Source of the DNA: Firmicutes bacterium UBA3906
GTDB taxonomy: Bacteria; Bacillota; Clostridia; Caldicoprobacterales; DTU083
DNA: 6,037 nucleotides
Reading direction: 5' to 3'
Assembly (NCBI GenBank): GCA_002391555.1
Contig: DGFG01000009.1
Location: forward strand, 1 to 6,037
Part shown: piece after piece, positions 1-6,037 of the stretch
Layout of the letters: each line of letters starts with the position of its first letter
How positions within the stretch are numbered: position 1 is the first letter of the stretch
Notes under the pieces: generated by a model
Told to the model about the DNA's origin: nothing
Seen by the model: only the letters and a program-made list of their open reading frames with translations
The model's database searches: none
Translations under genes and position numbers: made by a program

Positions 1-1667
1 ATAGCTCTGCTATGGAAAACATTAAAAAAGAAAAGCTTATAATATTTAACCAGGCCCTTGATCGGATAGCCTCCTCTATTGAGTCAGATGCCCTAAGTGC
101 CATGTCATTATCAAATGCTATCTATCCTGATAACAAGATGTATAGCTATATAAATAATGAGTATAAGGATATGGCCAGAGCCCATGATGAATTCAACAGC
201 TACCTAAGAGATGCCTGGCTGAGAATATTGCCCTATAATACCAATATTGCTTTCTTTTCTGTCTATACTGACAATGAAACAATATTAAATAGCAGATATA
301 TAAGGCGGCTCGATGGCCTTGTCACTACTGAGGATTGGTATGGGCAGCTTCAAGAGGCAAAACAGGATTCCCTCTTTATTAACCATATTGACAAGATGAT
401 GTTTGCTACATCTACAACCAAGCAGCTCTCCTATTTTAGAAAACTAGATTTTGTAAAAAGCAGATACAATCATTATTTAAAGGTCACCTTCAAGACAGAT
501 GCTCTAGACAAGGCAATTTCCAGTGAAATATTGCCGGGAAATATTTATATAGTAAATAGTAGGGGACAGATATCCGCCCAATCAAACAAGGGTAGCCCGG
601 AGTATGATAGAGACAGCTTTAGATCCTTTGACCTAGTAAAAGCCCAAGAGGATCAGATAGTACTAGAAAGAGACCTAAATGTCCTGTCAGGCTGGAGGTT
701 AGTGTGCCATCTAGACAAGGACTTTATGCAGCCAGAAATTAAGTCAAGTATTACACAGATATTTATACTAATTGTTATAGTAGCCCTTTCAGCTAGTCTA
801 ATTATACTTATGATAGCGGGCTCCTTATATAGGAGGATAGATATTCTAGCAAACCATATGAAAAGGGCTGAGCTAGGCGATTATAGGTTAATCCCAGATA
901 CCAAGATGGGTAATGATGAGCTAGGCCTATTGATGAACTCAATGAACAAGATGCTTGAAAAGATACGGTCTCTTATTGAGGACGTTTACAAGGCCAAGAT
1001 TAGGGAAACCCAGCTTGAACTTTTAAAAAATCAGGCTGAGCTCAAGGCACTCCAGGGCCAGGTAAACCCCCATTTTATGTTTAATGTGCTAGAAACGATA
1101 AGGATGAAGTCATACCTAAAAAATGAGTACGAGACTGCAAGGATAATTAGAAATATGTCTTTTATCTTTAGAAAGATCCTTACCTGGCCTGAGGATATGG
1201 TAACTATCAGGGAGGAAATTGACTTTATAAAGGAGTATCTAGAGATACAAAAGTACCGGTATGAGGAGGAACTAGAATATCTTATCGATGTAGATGAGTC
1301 TATACTGGATTTTATGATCCCAAAGATGACCCTGCAAACCTTTGTGGACAATTCCTGCGAACATGGTTTTTCTGAGACAAACGGCCTTAAAAAGCTGGTC
1401 ATCAGGGGAATCAAAGATGAAGACAAGCTGATATTAAAGGTTTATGATAATGGAAAGGGCATGACCCAGGATGAGATTAAAAACATCAACAGCCTATCTG
1501 GCAAGGGGATAGGGATCAAAAATGTTCTAGGAAGGCTTGAGTTATATTATGCAGACCAGTGTGAGTTTGAGATAGATAGCCGGTTAGGTGAATACACTAA
1601 GATTATTATAAGGATAAGCTTAGACCAAGGAGGTAGTCAAGAGCTTGTACAAGGTAATGATAGTTGA
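1..1667 (+). CDS. YesM-family sensor histidine kinase, 5' end outside window
   Basis: Membrane sensor kinase that autophosphorylates and passes phosphate to the response regulator encoded next to it. The frame is open from the left edge. The first ATG (base 12) has no ribosome binding site, and the protein from there begins directly in what looks like the extracytoplasmic sensor region, without the N-terminal membrane helix this family has, so the true start lies upstream. Numbering from that ATG: a Cache-like sensor region to about 249 (strand-like IYIVNSRGQI near 180); membrane helix 250-273; HAMP linker to about 327; coiled coil 328-348; His-kinase domain with phosphoacceptor H354 in QVNPHFMFN; N box FVDNSCEHG (444-452); G1 box YDNGKGM (478-484); G2 box GKGIGIKNV (497-505). 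NPHF plus a late GIGIKNVLGRLELYY is diagnostic of the His_kinase/YesM class. The N box is slightly divergent (D446, E450) but keeps N447. Function is secure; the signal is unknown, probably carbohydrate-related from context. Confidence 0.93.
   Translation, partial: SSAMENIKKEKLIIFNQALDRIASSIESDALSAMSLSNAIYPDNKMYSYINNEYKDMARAHDEFNSYLRDAWLRILPYNTNIAFFSVYTDNETILNSRYIRRLDGLVTTEDWYGQLQEAKQDSLFINHIDKMMFATSTTKQLSYFRKLDFVKSRYNHYLKVTFKTDALDKAISSEILPGNIYIVNSRGQISAQSNKGSPEYDRDSFRSFDLVKAQEDQIVLERDLNVLSGWRLVCHLDKDFMQPEIKSSITQIFILIVIVALSASLIILMIAGSLYRRIDILANHMKRAELGDYRLIPDTKMGNDELGLLMNSMNKMLEKIRSLIEDVYKAKIRETQLELLKNQAELKALQGQVNPHFMFNVLETIRMKSYLKNEYETARIIRNMSFIFRKILTWPEDMVTIREEIDFIKEYLEIQKYRYEEELEYLIDVDESILDFMIPKMTLQTFVDNSCEHGFSETNGLKKLVIRGIKDEDKLILKVYDNGKGMTQDEIKNINSLSGKGIGIKNVLGRLELYYADQCEFEIDSRLGEYTKIIIRISLDQGGSQELVQGNDS
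1627..1647 (+). promoter_or_regulatory. Ribosome binding site and TTG start of the response regulator
   Basis: The sequence AAGGAGGT (1627-1634) lies inside the end of the kinase gene, 10 nt before the TTG at 1645. It is a near-perfect anti-16S match and decides the start: it supports TTG over the ATG at 1657, which would be 22 nt away. A strong site with a weak start codon inside the upstream gene suggests expression tied to translation of the kinase. Confidence 0.75.
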
Positions 1668-3180
1668 CGATGAAAAACAGATAGTTGATGGCTTGAGAAA
1701 AATCATAAATTGGTCAGATTTAGGCTACAGTGTGTGTGCTACAGCAAGAAATGGTAAAGAGGCCATAGAGGCCATAAGAGAGCATAGACCCAACTTAGTC
1801 CTGACTGATATTAGGATGCCTGAGATGGATGGACTCTCCCTCCTAAAGTATACCCGTGAAAACATTTCAAGCGATATAGAGTTTATCATCCTAAGTGGTT
1901 ATAGTGAGTTTGAGTATGCTAGACAGGCCCTCAGGTACAATGTAAACAACTACATTTTAAAGCCTATAGACGAGACCATCCTGTATAAATCCCTCTTGGA
2001 GATAAAGGAGCTCTTAGATGAAATGACCCTCCGCCAGAGTGAAAAGCTAAAGTCTTATATAAATAATATAATGATAGGAGATAAACCCGATAATGAGCTA
2101 TCCCTGGAAAATGAAGAGCAGTATGGGCTCCGCTATATACATATAATCAGACGCAGGGATTATAGACTAGACCTTGAGTCTCCAGTAGGAGAAAAGATCA
2201 AACTTCCCAGCCTTAGAGAGGCCCTGTCCCATATAATAGGTGAGGACAACATGAGGTTTGTGGCAAGAAATGATAGTGACAATTATTCAATAGTCGTGGG
2301 CCTTAGCATCCTGTCTAGGTTTGATTTTCATATCGAGTGTCTAACTGGGAGGATTTGCGAATACCTCAGGATAGAAAAGGATACAGAAGTAGATATACTA
2401 GTAGGAAAAAAGGTAGATAGTTTTTGCGATATACACGAGTCTATAAAATCTATAGGAAAGTGCATGAACAAAAGATTTTATACAAATGGCCCCTCTATAA
2501 TTTTCTTTGATAATATCAAAGATGAGACCTTTAGCAATGTATTTGAGGACAAGGGTGCTGTTATCAATGTAATCACTGCCTTTAGGAAGGGCGATATGGA
2601 CAAGCTGGTTAATAATATTAGGCAGCTAGTGGATCACTTTGCCTCAGCCCGGCCTGTGCCTGAACTGGCCCTTATTCACCTTGACAGTATAATGGCCTCT
2701 GTTATCCAGATCCTAAATGAAAGAATAACTGGTATCTGTGAACTAGCAGACCTTTATGCTGCCTATAAAAAAATCCAAGACAAATTAAGTATATATGAGC
2801 TAGGAGACCAGGCAATAGACTTTTGCCTCCATTGCAATGACTTTGCCTCTAAACAAAGCAGACACAAAAGTGAAACCATAAACAAGATTATTGCTTTTGT
2901 GGACAATCATTTCACCGAACCTATAAAAATAACTGACATAGCTGAGCATTTTTATATTAACCCAGCCTATTTGGGCCAACAATTCATCAAGAAAAAGGGC
3001 TGCAGCCTAAACCATTACCTCAATAGCCTCCGTATAGAAAAGTCAAAGGAGCTACTTAAAAATACAAGCCTTAGAATATATGAAATAGCTTCAAGGGTAG
3101 GTTTTGAGGACCCTAATTATTTCTCTGCAAAGTTCTATGACTATACAAAAATGACCCCTAGTGATTTTCGAAAATCCTAG
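1645..3180 (+). CDS. YesN-family response regulator, receiver plus AraC-type DNA-binding domain
   Basis: Cytoplasmic transcription factor, partner of the overlapping kinase. The receiver domain (about 1-120) has acidic pocket D8/D9, phosphoacceptor D55 in LTDIRMPEMDG, switch residue S84 in ILSGYSEFEYA, and K106-P107 in YILKPID: all key residues are present. Residues of about 130-405 form a middle region with no motif I recognise, as is usual for this family. The C-terminal 100 residues (412-511) are an AraC/XylS domain with two helix-turn-helix units, ITDIAEHFYINPAYLGQQF and IYEIASRVGFEDPNYFSAKF, ending in the typical KMTPSDFRKS. At 511 aa it is family-typical. The start is TTG at 1645: it gives the classic MYKVMIVDDE opening and has AGGAGG at 1628-1633, whereas the next ATG (1657) would cut off the first beta strand. 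It overlaps the kinase by 23 nt, implying translational coupling. It likely activates the downstream transporter genes (inference). Confidence 0.95.
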   Translation: MYKVMIVDDEKQIVDGLRKIINWSDLGYSVCATARNGKEAIEAIREHRPNLVLTDIRMPEMDGLSLLKYTRENISSDIEFIILSGYSEFEYARQALRYNVNNYILKPIDETILYKSLLEIKELLDEMTLRQSEKLKSYINNIMIGDKPDNELSLENEEQYGLRYIHIIRRRDYRLDLESPVGEKIKLPSLREALSHIIGEDNMRFVARNDSDNYSIVVGLSILSRFDFHIECLTGRICEYLRIEKDTEVDILVGKKVDSFCDIHESIKSIGKCMNKRFYTNGPSIIFFDNIKDETFSNVFEDKGAVINVITAFRKGDMDKLVNNIRQLVDHFASARPVPELALIHLDSIMASVIQILNERITGICELADLYAAYKKIQDKLSIYELGDQAIDFCLHCNDFASKQSRHKSETINKIIAFVDNHFTEPIKITDIAEHFYINPAYLGQQFIKKKGCSLNHYLNSLRIEKSKELLKNTSLRIYEIASRVGFEDPNYFSAKFYDYTKMTPSDFRKS

Positions 3181-3209
3181 CCAGCTAGCTACTGGCCATC
3201 CATTACCCA

Positions 3210-3232
3210 TAAGATTGCACAAACAAATCTTA
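3210..3232. promoter_or_regulatory. 23-bp dyad upstream of the promoter, possible operator
   Basis: A perfect inverted repeat, TAAGATT (3210-3216) and AATCTTA (3226-3232), separated by 9 nt, ends 5 nt before the proposed -35 box. Its position suits an activator site. AraC-type regulators more often bind direct repeats, so assignment to the neighbouring response regulator is only a guess. As RNA the stem is 7 bp with a single G-C pair and no following U run, so it is not a terminator. Such a repeat could arise by chance in AT-rich DNA. Confidence 0.3.
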
Positions 3233-3237
3233 AAATA

Positions 3238-3264
3238 TTGTGAATTTCTTATAGATACTATAAT
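3238..3264 (+). promoter_or_regulatory. Candidate sigma-A promoter for the binding-protein gene
   Basis: A perfect -10 box TATAAT (3259-3264) follows a partial -35 box TTGTGA (3238-3243, 4 of 6 matches to TTGACA) with a 15-nt spacer, shorter than the usual 17. Transcription would begin near 3271, giving a leader of about 90 nt. The short spacer and imperfect -35 fit a promoter that needs an activator. A 6-bp inverted repeat, TTTCTT (3245-3250) and AAGAAA (3270-3275), flanks the -10 box. The gap between the regulator and binding-protein genes makes a promoter here expected. Confidence 0.55.
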
Positions 3265-3316
3265 TTTTCAAGAAACACCTATATTTTTTTTAGGTTAGTC
3301 CTATCAGTAAAAATTC

Positions 3317-3322
3317 TATAAT
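3317..3322 (+). promoter_or_regulatory. Second perfect -10-like box, possible alternative promoter
   Basis: TATAAT occurs again at 3317-3322, within a CTATAAT-plus-T-run context resembling the first box 58 nt upstream. No recognisable -35 hexamer lies 16-18 nt before it, and there is no extended TGn motif, so it would depend on an activator or be fortuitous. Start of transcription would be near 3329, giving a leader of about 30 nt. Confidence 0.3.
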
Positions 3323-3348
3323 GTTTTTAATACCATTATTATATTAAT

Positions 3349-3364
3349 AGGGGGGTAAATGATG
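3349..3364 (+). promoter_or_regulatory. Ribosome binding site and tandem ATG of the binding-protein gene
   Basis: AGGGGGG (3349-3355) precedes two adjacent ATG codons at 3359 and 3362. The spacer is 3 nt to the first and 6 nt to the second, so the second ATG is the better-placed start. The choice changes the signal peptide by one Met only. Confidence 0.65.
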
Positions 3365-5050
3365 AAAAAGTCAAAAATCCTGATTCTATTACTAGTTGTA
3401 TGTTTAGTAGTAGGAATCATGGCAACTGGCTGCAAGAAAGATGAAGTCGACAAGACACCTGATCCAACAAAGGATCCAACCGGCAAAGAGACCGAAGCAC
3501 CAAAAAAAGACCCAATCACCTTTACTTACTTCTCAGGTGACCAGAACCAAGCTCCAGCAGAGGGCAACCCTGTTGTTGAAAAGGTTAGGGAGCTCACCGG
3601 GGTAACTATCGAGTTTGAATTCCTCGTAGGTGACCTTTTTGAGAAAATGGGTACCATGATATCTGGTCAGGACTTACCAGATCTAATGAACCCAAGCCAG
3701 GCTAGAGCATTAGCTATGGAAAACGGGGTCTTTATTGACCTGTCCGACAAAATTGGCAATTATCCAAATATTAAGTCTCACTATGAGCCTTATATGGATA
3801 GGTTAAGGGCAGCTTCCGGCGAAAGCAAGGACAAGATTTATCTTCTTGACATCTGGGATCGCTACTATGGCGATTGGAAACCAGTTGAGCACGGCGGACC
3901 AGGCTTCTGGATTCAAAAGGCTGTACTAGCTGATGCTGGCTACCCAATCCCAAAAACTGTTGATGAGTACTTTGACCTATTACTTAACTACAAAGAAAAA
4001 TATCCTGAGATAGATGGACAACCAACCCTAGGATACGAGGTATTATCCTATGACTGGAGATCCTTCTGTCTGAAAAACCCACCACAGCACCTAATAGGCC
4101 ATCCCAACGATGGTGACGTTGTGGTAGATAAGGAAACCTATGAAGCTAGCCTATATCAAAACACCGATTATGCCAAGAAATGGTACAAAAAGCTTAACGA
4201 AATGTATCACAAGGGCTTAATTTCAGCTGAAACCTTTACACAGGACTATGACGCATACCTCCAAAAGATTTCCCAGGGTCGCGTTCTAGGAATGTTTGAC
4301 CAGGGCTGGAACTTCCAAGACGGTGTAAATGTACTACTACAAGAAGAAAAGTATGAGAGAACCTACGTTCCGCTACCAATCACATTTGAAGGATATACCG
4401 ATTCTTATATGGATCCTCCAACATTTGTAGGAGGAAACGGTATGGGTATAACCACCCAGTGCAAGGATGTTGAAAGAGCACTTGAATACATCGACTATTG
4501 CTTAAATGAAGATGTACAAAAGCTCTTATCATGGGGCATCGAAGGCGAGCACTATCATGTAGACGAAAATGGTATGTTCTATCGTACAGAGGAGCAACGT
4601 GTTAATGCACGTGACCAAGACTGGATTAACAAGAATTTGGGAGACCAGCTATATGCTCAGTTCCCCAAGATCCAGGGTATCTATAGCGATGGTAACTGGT
4701 GCGATGCTAACCAACAGCCTAGTGAGTTTGCAGCTACCCGTTCAGAATTCGATAATGAGTTCTTAGATAATTATGGCTTCAAACTAGTTACAGAGTTCTT
4801 AACAATGCCAACTGAGGAATCTCCAGCATACTATCCAGTATGGGGATATACAGTGCCTGACGGTTCAGACGCTCAGACAGCATTCAATGAGCTGACAGAC
4901 CTAGAGAACACCTATCTACCCCGTATAATCATCGCAGATGAAGACAAGTTTGATGCAGCATGGGATGATTACATGGCTAGAATGGAAAAAATCAATACTC
5001 AGGCTTACCTAGATTGGGTTAACTCAGAAATTAAGGCTAGGATGGAATAG
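3359..5050 (+). CDS. Extracellular solute-binding lipoprotein of a sugar ABC transporter (LplA/family 1 type)
   Basis: Substrate-capturing subunit of a carbohydrate importer, anchored to the outer face of the membrane. The N-terminus MMKKSK is followed by a hydrophobic stretch (about 7-21) and lipobox ATGC with lipidation Cys C25. Residues 26-48 are a Lys/Pro/Thr/Asp-rich tether with repeated DPT units. The mature fold shows family hallmarks: ITFTYFSGDQ, GVTIEFEFLVGDLFEKMGTMISGQDLPDL, GGNGMGIT (358-365), a helix RALEYIDYCLNEDVQKLL, and WGIEGEHYHVDENG (from 392), which is typical of the long (about 550 aa) LplA-like proteins in YesMN-controlled clusters. At 563 aa the length is normal and the gene looks intact. 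The start is probably the second ATG (3362) by spacing. ATA is rare among its Ile codons compared with the regulator gene, as expected for high expression. The substrate is not readable from sequence; an oligosaccharide is likely from family and context. Confidence 0.93.
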   Translation: MMKKSKILILLLVVCLVVGIMATGCKKDEVDKTPDPTKDPTGKETEAPKKDPITFTYFSGDQNQAPAEGNPVVEKVRELTGVTIEFEFLVGDLFEKMGTMISGQDLPDLMNPSQARALAMENGVFIDLSDKIGNYPNIKSHYEPYMDRLRAASGESKDKIYLLDIWDRYYGDWKPVEHGGPGFWIQKAVLADAGYPIPKTVDEYFDLLLNYKEKYPEIDGQPTLGYEVLSYDWRSFCLKNPPQHLIGHPNDGDVVVDKETYEASLYQNTDYAKKWYKKLNEMYHKGLISAETFTQDYDAYLQKISQGRVLGMFDQGWNFQDGVNVLLQEEKYERTYVPLPITFEGYTDSYMDPPTFVGGNGMGITTQCKDVERALEYIDYCLNEDVQKLLSWGIEGEHYHVDENGMFYRTEEQRVNARDQDWINKNLGDQLYAQFPKIQGIYSDGNWCDANQQPSEFAATRSEFDNEFLDNYGFKLVTEFLTMPTEESPAYYPVWGYTVPDGSDAQTAFNELTDLENTYLPRIIIADEDKFDAAWDDYMARMEKINTQAYLDWVNSEIKARME

Positions 5051-5075
5051 CCTAGTACTTTAAGTTCCCTCTTTG

Positions 5076-5109
5076 GTGGATACACAAGCCAAACAGCTTG
5101 TGTATCCAC
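5076..5109 (+). terminator. Strong intergenic hairpin after the binding-protein gene (attenuating terminator or mRNA stabiliser)
   Basis: A perfect 14-bp stem, GTGGATACACAAGC (5076-5089) pairing with GCTTGTGTATCCAC (5096-5109), closes a 6-nt loop (5090-5095). It begins 25 nt after the binding-protein stop codon. What follows is ATTTAATAATAT rather than a clean U run, so full termination is unlikely. The position matches the partial terminator or 3'-end-protecting hairpins that make binding protein more abundant than permease in many importer operons (family knowledge). Confidence 0.8.
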
Positions 5110-5142
5110 ATTTAATAATATCTTAAGGTTACCTGGAGAGGT

Positions 5143-5156
5143 GGAGGTATGTAATG
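5143..5156 (+). promoter_or_regulatory. Ribosome binding site and start of the permease gene
   Basis: GGAGG (5143-5147) lies 6 nt before the ATG at 5154, ideal spacing. An earlier ATG at 5149 is out of this frame and is followed at once by TAA, so 5154 is the start. No promoter is evident between 5051 and 5142, which suggests the permease is read through from upstream. Confidence 0.8.
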
Positions 5157-6037
5157 AGAACCGCTACAAGCAAGTCGGTGGGCACTTTAAAGATAAAACC
5201 AAAACGTCGGTCCTTAGGCCGTGAGATTATAAGGCAAAGATCATTAGTACTCATGTCCTTACCGATTTTTATTTATGTATTCATATTTAACTATGTACCG
5301 CTTTTTGGCTTGACTATGGCCTTTCAAAAGTTTAAGCCAGCAAAAACATTTTTCGAACAAGAATGGGTAGGCTTAGAAAACTTTAAAAAGCTCTTTACCA
5401 ATGAACATTTTATAAGGGTTCTAAGAAATACCGTTTGTATGAGCCTTATTAATATAATCTTATCCTTTATCTGTGCTATAGGACTTGCTATTTTGATCAA
5501 TGAGATAAAGCACAAGACTTACAAAAAGGTTGTACAGTCTGTTTCATACCTGCCCCACTTTTTGTCATGGATAATTGTTACTGGTTTAGTTCACAACTTT
5601 CTAACATCAGAAGGTGGTCTTTTAAATGACATACTGATGTCATTAGGAATTATAAAAGAAAACGTACATTGGCTTGCAGAACCAAAGTATTTTTGGGGGA
5701 TAGTTGCAGGCGCACATATTTGGAAGGAAACAGGTTGGAACTCTATTATATATTTAGCAGCCATAAGTGGCATTAATCCTGAGCTTTATGAGGCCGCATA
5801 TATGGACGGCGCCAACAGATTCCAAAGGATCCGTTATATAACCCTACCTGGAATCAAGTCAACATTTGTAGTCCTGCTGATACTAAACCTAGGCTGGATA
5901 CTCAATGCAGGCTTTGAGGTCCAGTACCTCTTAGGTAATGGTATAGTCCAGGATGTTTCTGAGACAATTGATATATTTGTTCTTAAGTATGGTATTAGAC
6001 AGATGAACTATTCCTTTGCTACAGCAGCAGGTATGTT
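5154..6037 (+). CDS. LplB/YteP-type sugar ABC transporter permease, 3' end outside window
   Basis: Integral membrane subunit forming half of the import channel. The 294 visible residues start MRTATSKSVG, with a basic N-terminus (KIKPKRRSLGREIIRQR) before the first helix. Predicted membrane helices are near 30-57, 94-115, 130-150, 181-204 and 236-255; a last helix should begin around 287 and is cut off. Family motifs are PIFIYVFIFNYVPLFGLTMAFQKF, WVGLENFKKLF, SYLPHFLSW, and the EAA loop at 212-232 (EAA at 213-215, D218-G219, L231-P232), which contacts the ATPase subunit. The segment FEVQYLLGNG before the C-terminal part is typical of LplB. Family members are about 300-325 aa, so only the last few dozen residues are missing. 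It lies 103 nt after the binding-protein gene and is presumably in its operon; the partner permease is expected next. Confidence 0.94.
   Translation, partial: MRTATSKSVGTLKIKPKRRSLGREIIRQRSLVLMSLPIFIYVFIFNYVPLFGLTMAFQKFKPAKTFFEQEWVGLENFKKLFTNEHFIRVLRNTVCMSLINIILSFICAIGLAILINEIKHKTYKKVVQSVSYLPHFLSWIIVTGLVHNFLTSEGGLLNDILMSLGIIKENVHWLAEPKYFWGIVAGAHIWKETGWNSIIYLAAISGINPELYEAAYMDGANRFQRIRYITLPGIKSTFVVLLILNLGWILNAGFEVQYLLGNGIVQDVSETIDIFVLKYGIRQMNYSFATAAGM

Noticed and set aside
1031..1426. 131-codon open frame on the - strand inside the kinase gene
   Set aside because: It lies wholly antisense to the conserved His-kinase domain, is Ser-rich low-complexity in translation, and resembles no family; it is a shadow of the real gene.
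1..1667. Kinase gene missing its first membrane helix, as if truncated
   Set aside because: The frame is open to the left edge and base 12 has no ribosome binding site, so the missing helix is almost certainly just outside the window.
3180..3196. Possible terminator hairpin GCCAG-N7-CTGGC right after the regulator stop
   Set aside because: The stem is only 5 bp and no U run follows, so I cannot support termination here; transcription may continue into the binding-protein gene.
3284..3291. T8 run as an intrinsic terminator tail
   Set aside because: No G+C-rich stem precedes it; the only nearby stem is TTTCTT/AAGAAA with a 19-nt loop, too weak to terminate.
3316..3519. 67-codon - strand frame across the promoter gap and signal-peptide region
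   Set aside because: It is the complement of the signal peptide and tether codons plus the leader; it has no family resemblance.
4569..4766. 65-codon + strand frame inside the binding-protein gene
   Set aside because: It is in another frame of a strongly conserved coding region and has no independent support.
5130..5149. TACCT (5130-5134) could pair with AGGTA (5145-5149) and hide the permease ribosome binding site
   Set aside because: A 5-bp helix with a 10-nt loop is too weak to claim as a translational switch.
5149..5156. ATGTAATG: a start-stop minimal frame overlapping the permease start
   Set aside because: The first ATG is only 1 nt from the GGAGG, too close for initiation, so a regulatory start-stop is unlikely.

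Overview
The window carries four consecutive protein genes on the + strand, all belonging to one recognisable module: a YesM-type sensor histidine kinase (5' end outside the window), its YesN-type response regulator with a C-terminal AraC helix-turn-helix, a large lipid-anchored extracellular solute-binding protein, and an LplB/YteP-type sugar ABC transporter permease (3' end outside the window). Low G+C content (roughly 38-39% by eye), AGGAGG-type ribosome binding sites, a lipobox signal peptide and this gene set all point to a Gram-positive Bacillota species. A clostridial, Lachnospiraceae-like organism is my best guess from the protein flavour, but the window cannot settle the genus.

Layout. 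Bases 1-1667 hold the kinase and 1645-3180 the response regulator. The two overlap by 23 nt and the regulator starts at a TTG codon, so they are almost certainly co-transcribed and probably translationally coupled. Bases 3181-3358 are the only sizeable regulatory gap. It contains a good candidate sigma-A promoter (TATAAT at 3259-3264), a second perfect TATAAT (3317-3322), a 7-bp dyad just upstream of the first promoter and a G-rich ribosome binding site. Bases 3359-5050 encode the binding protein. Bases 5051-5153 contain a perfect 14-bp hairpin (5076-5109) and the permease ribosome binding site. The permease begins at 5154 and runs off the end of the window.

How the parts work together (inference from family knowledge). 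The kinase senses an extracellular carbohydrate-related signal, phosphorylates the regulator at D55, and the regulator binds DNA near the 3181-3358 gap to switch on the transporter. The binding protein captures a sugar, probably an oligosaccharide, and delivers it to a heterodimeric permease. The second permease (LplC/YtcP-type) is expected just past the right end. No ATPase is seen; in this transporter class it is commonly a shared MsmK/MsmX-type protein encoded elsewhere. The hairpin after the binding-protein gene would let it be made in excess over the permease, and the binding-protein gene's Ile codon use differs from the regulator's in the direction expected for high expression.

I found no RNA genes, mobile elements, CRISPR arrays or phage features. 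The module is a well-known type; the points worth a second look are in the regulatory gaps rather than in novel proteins.
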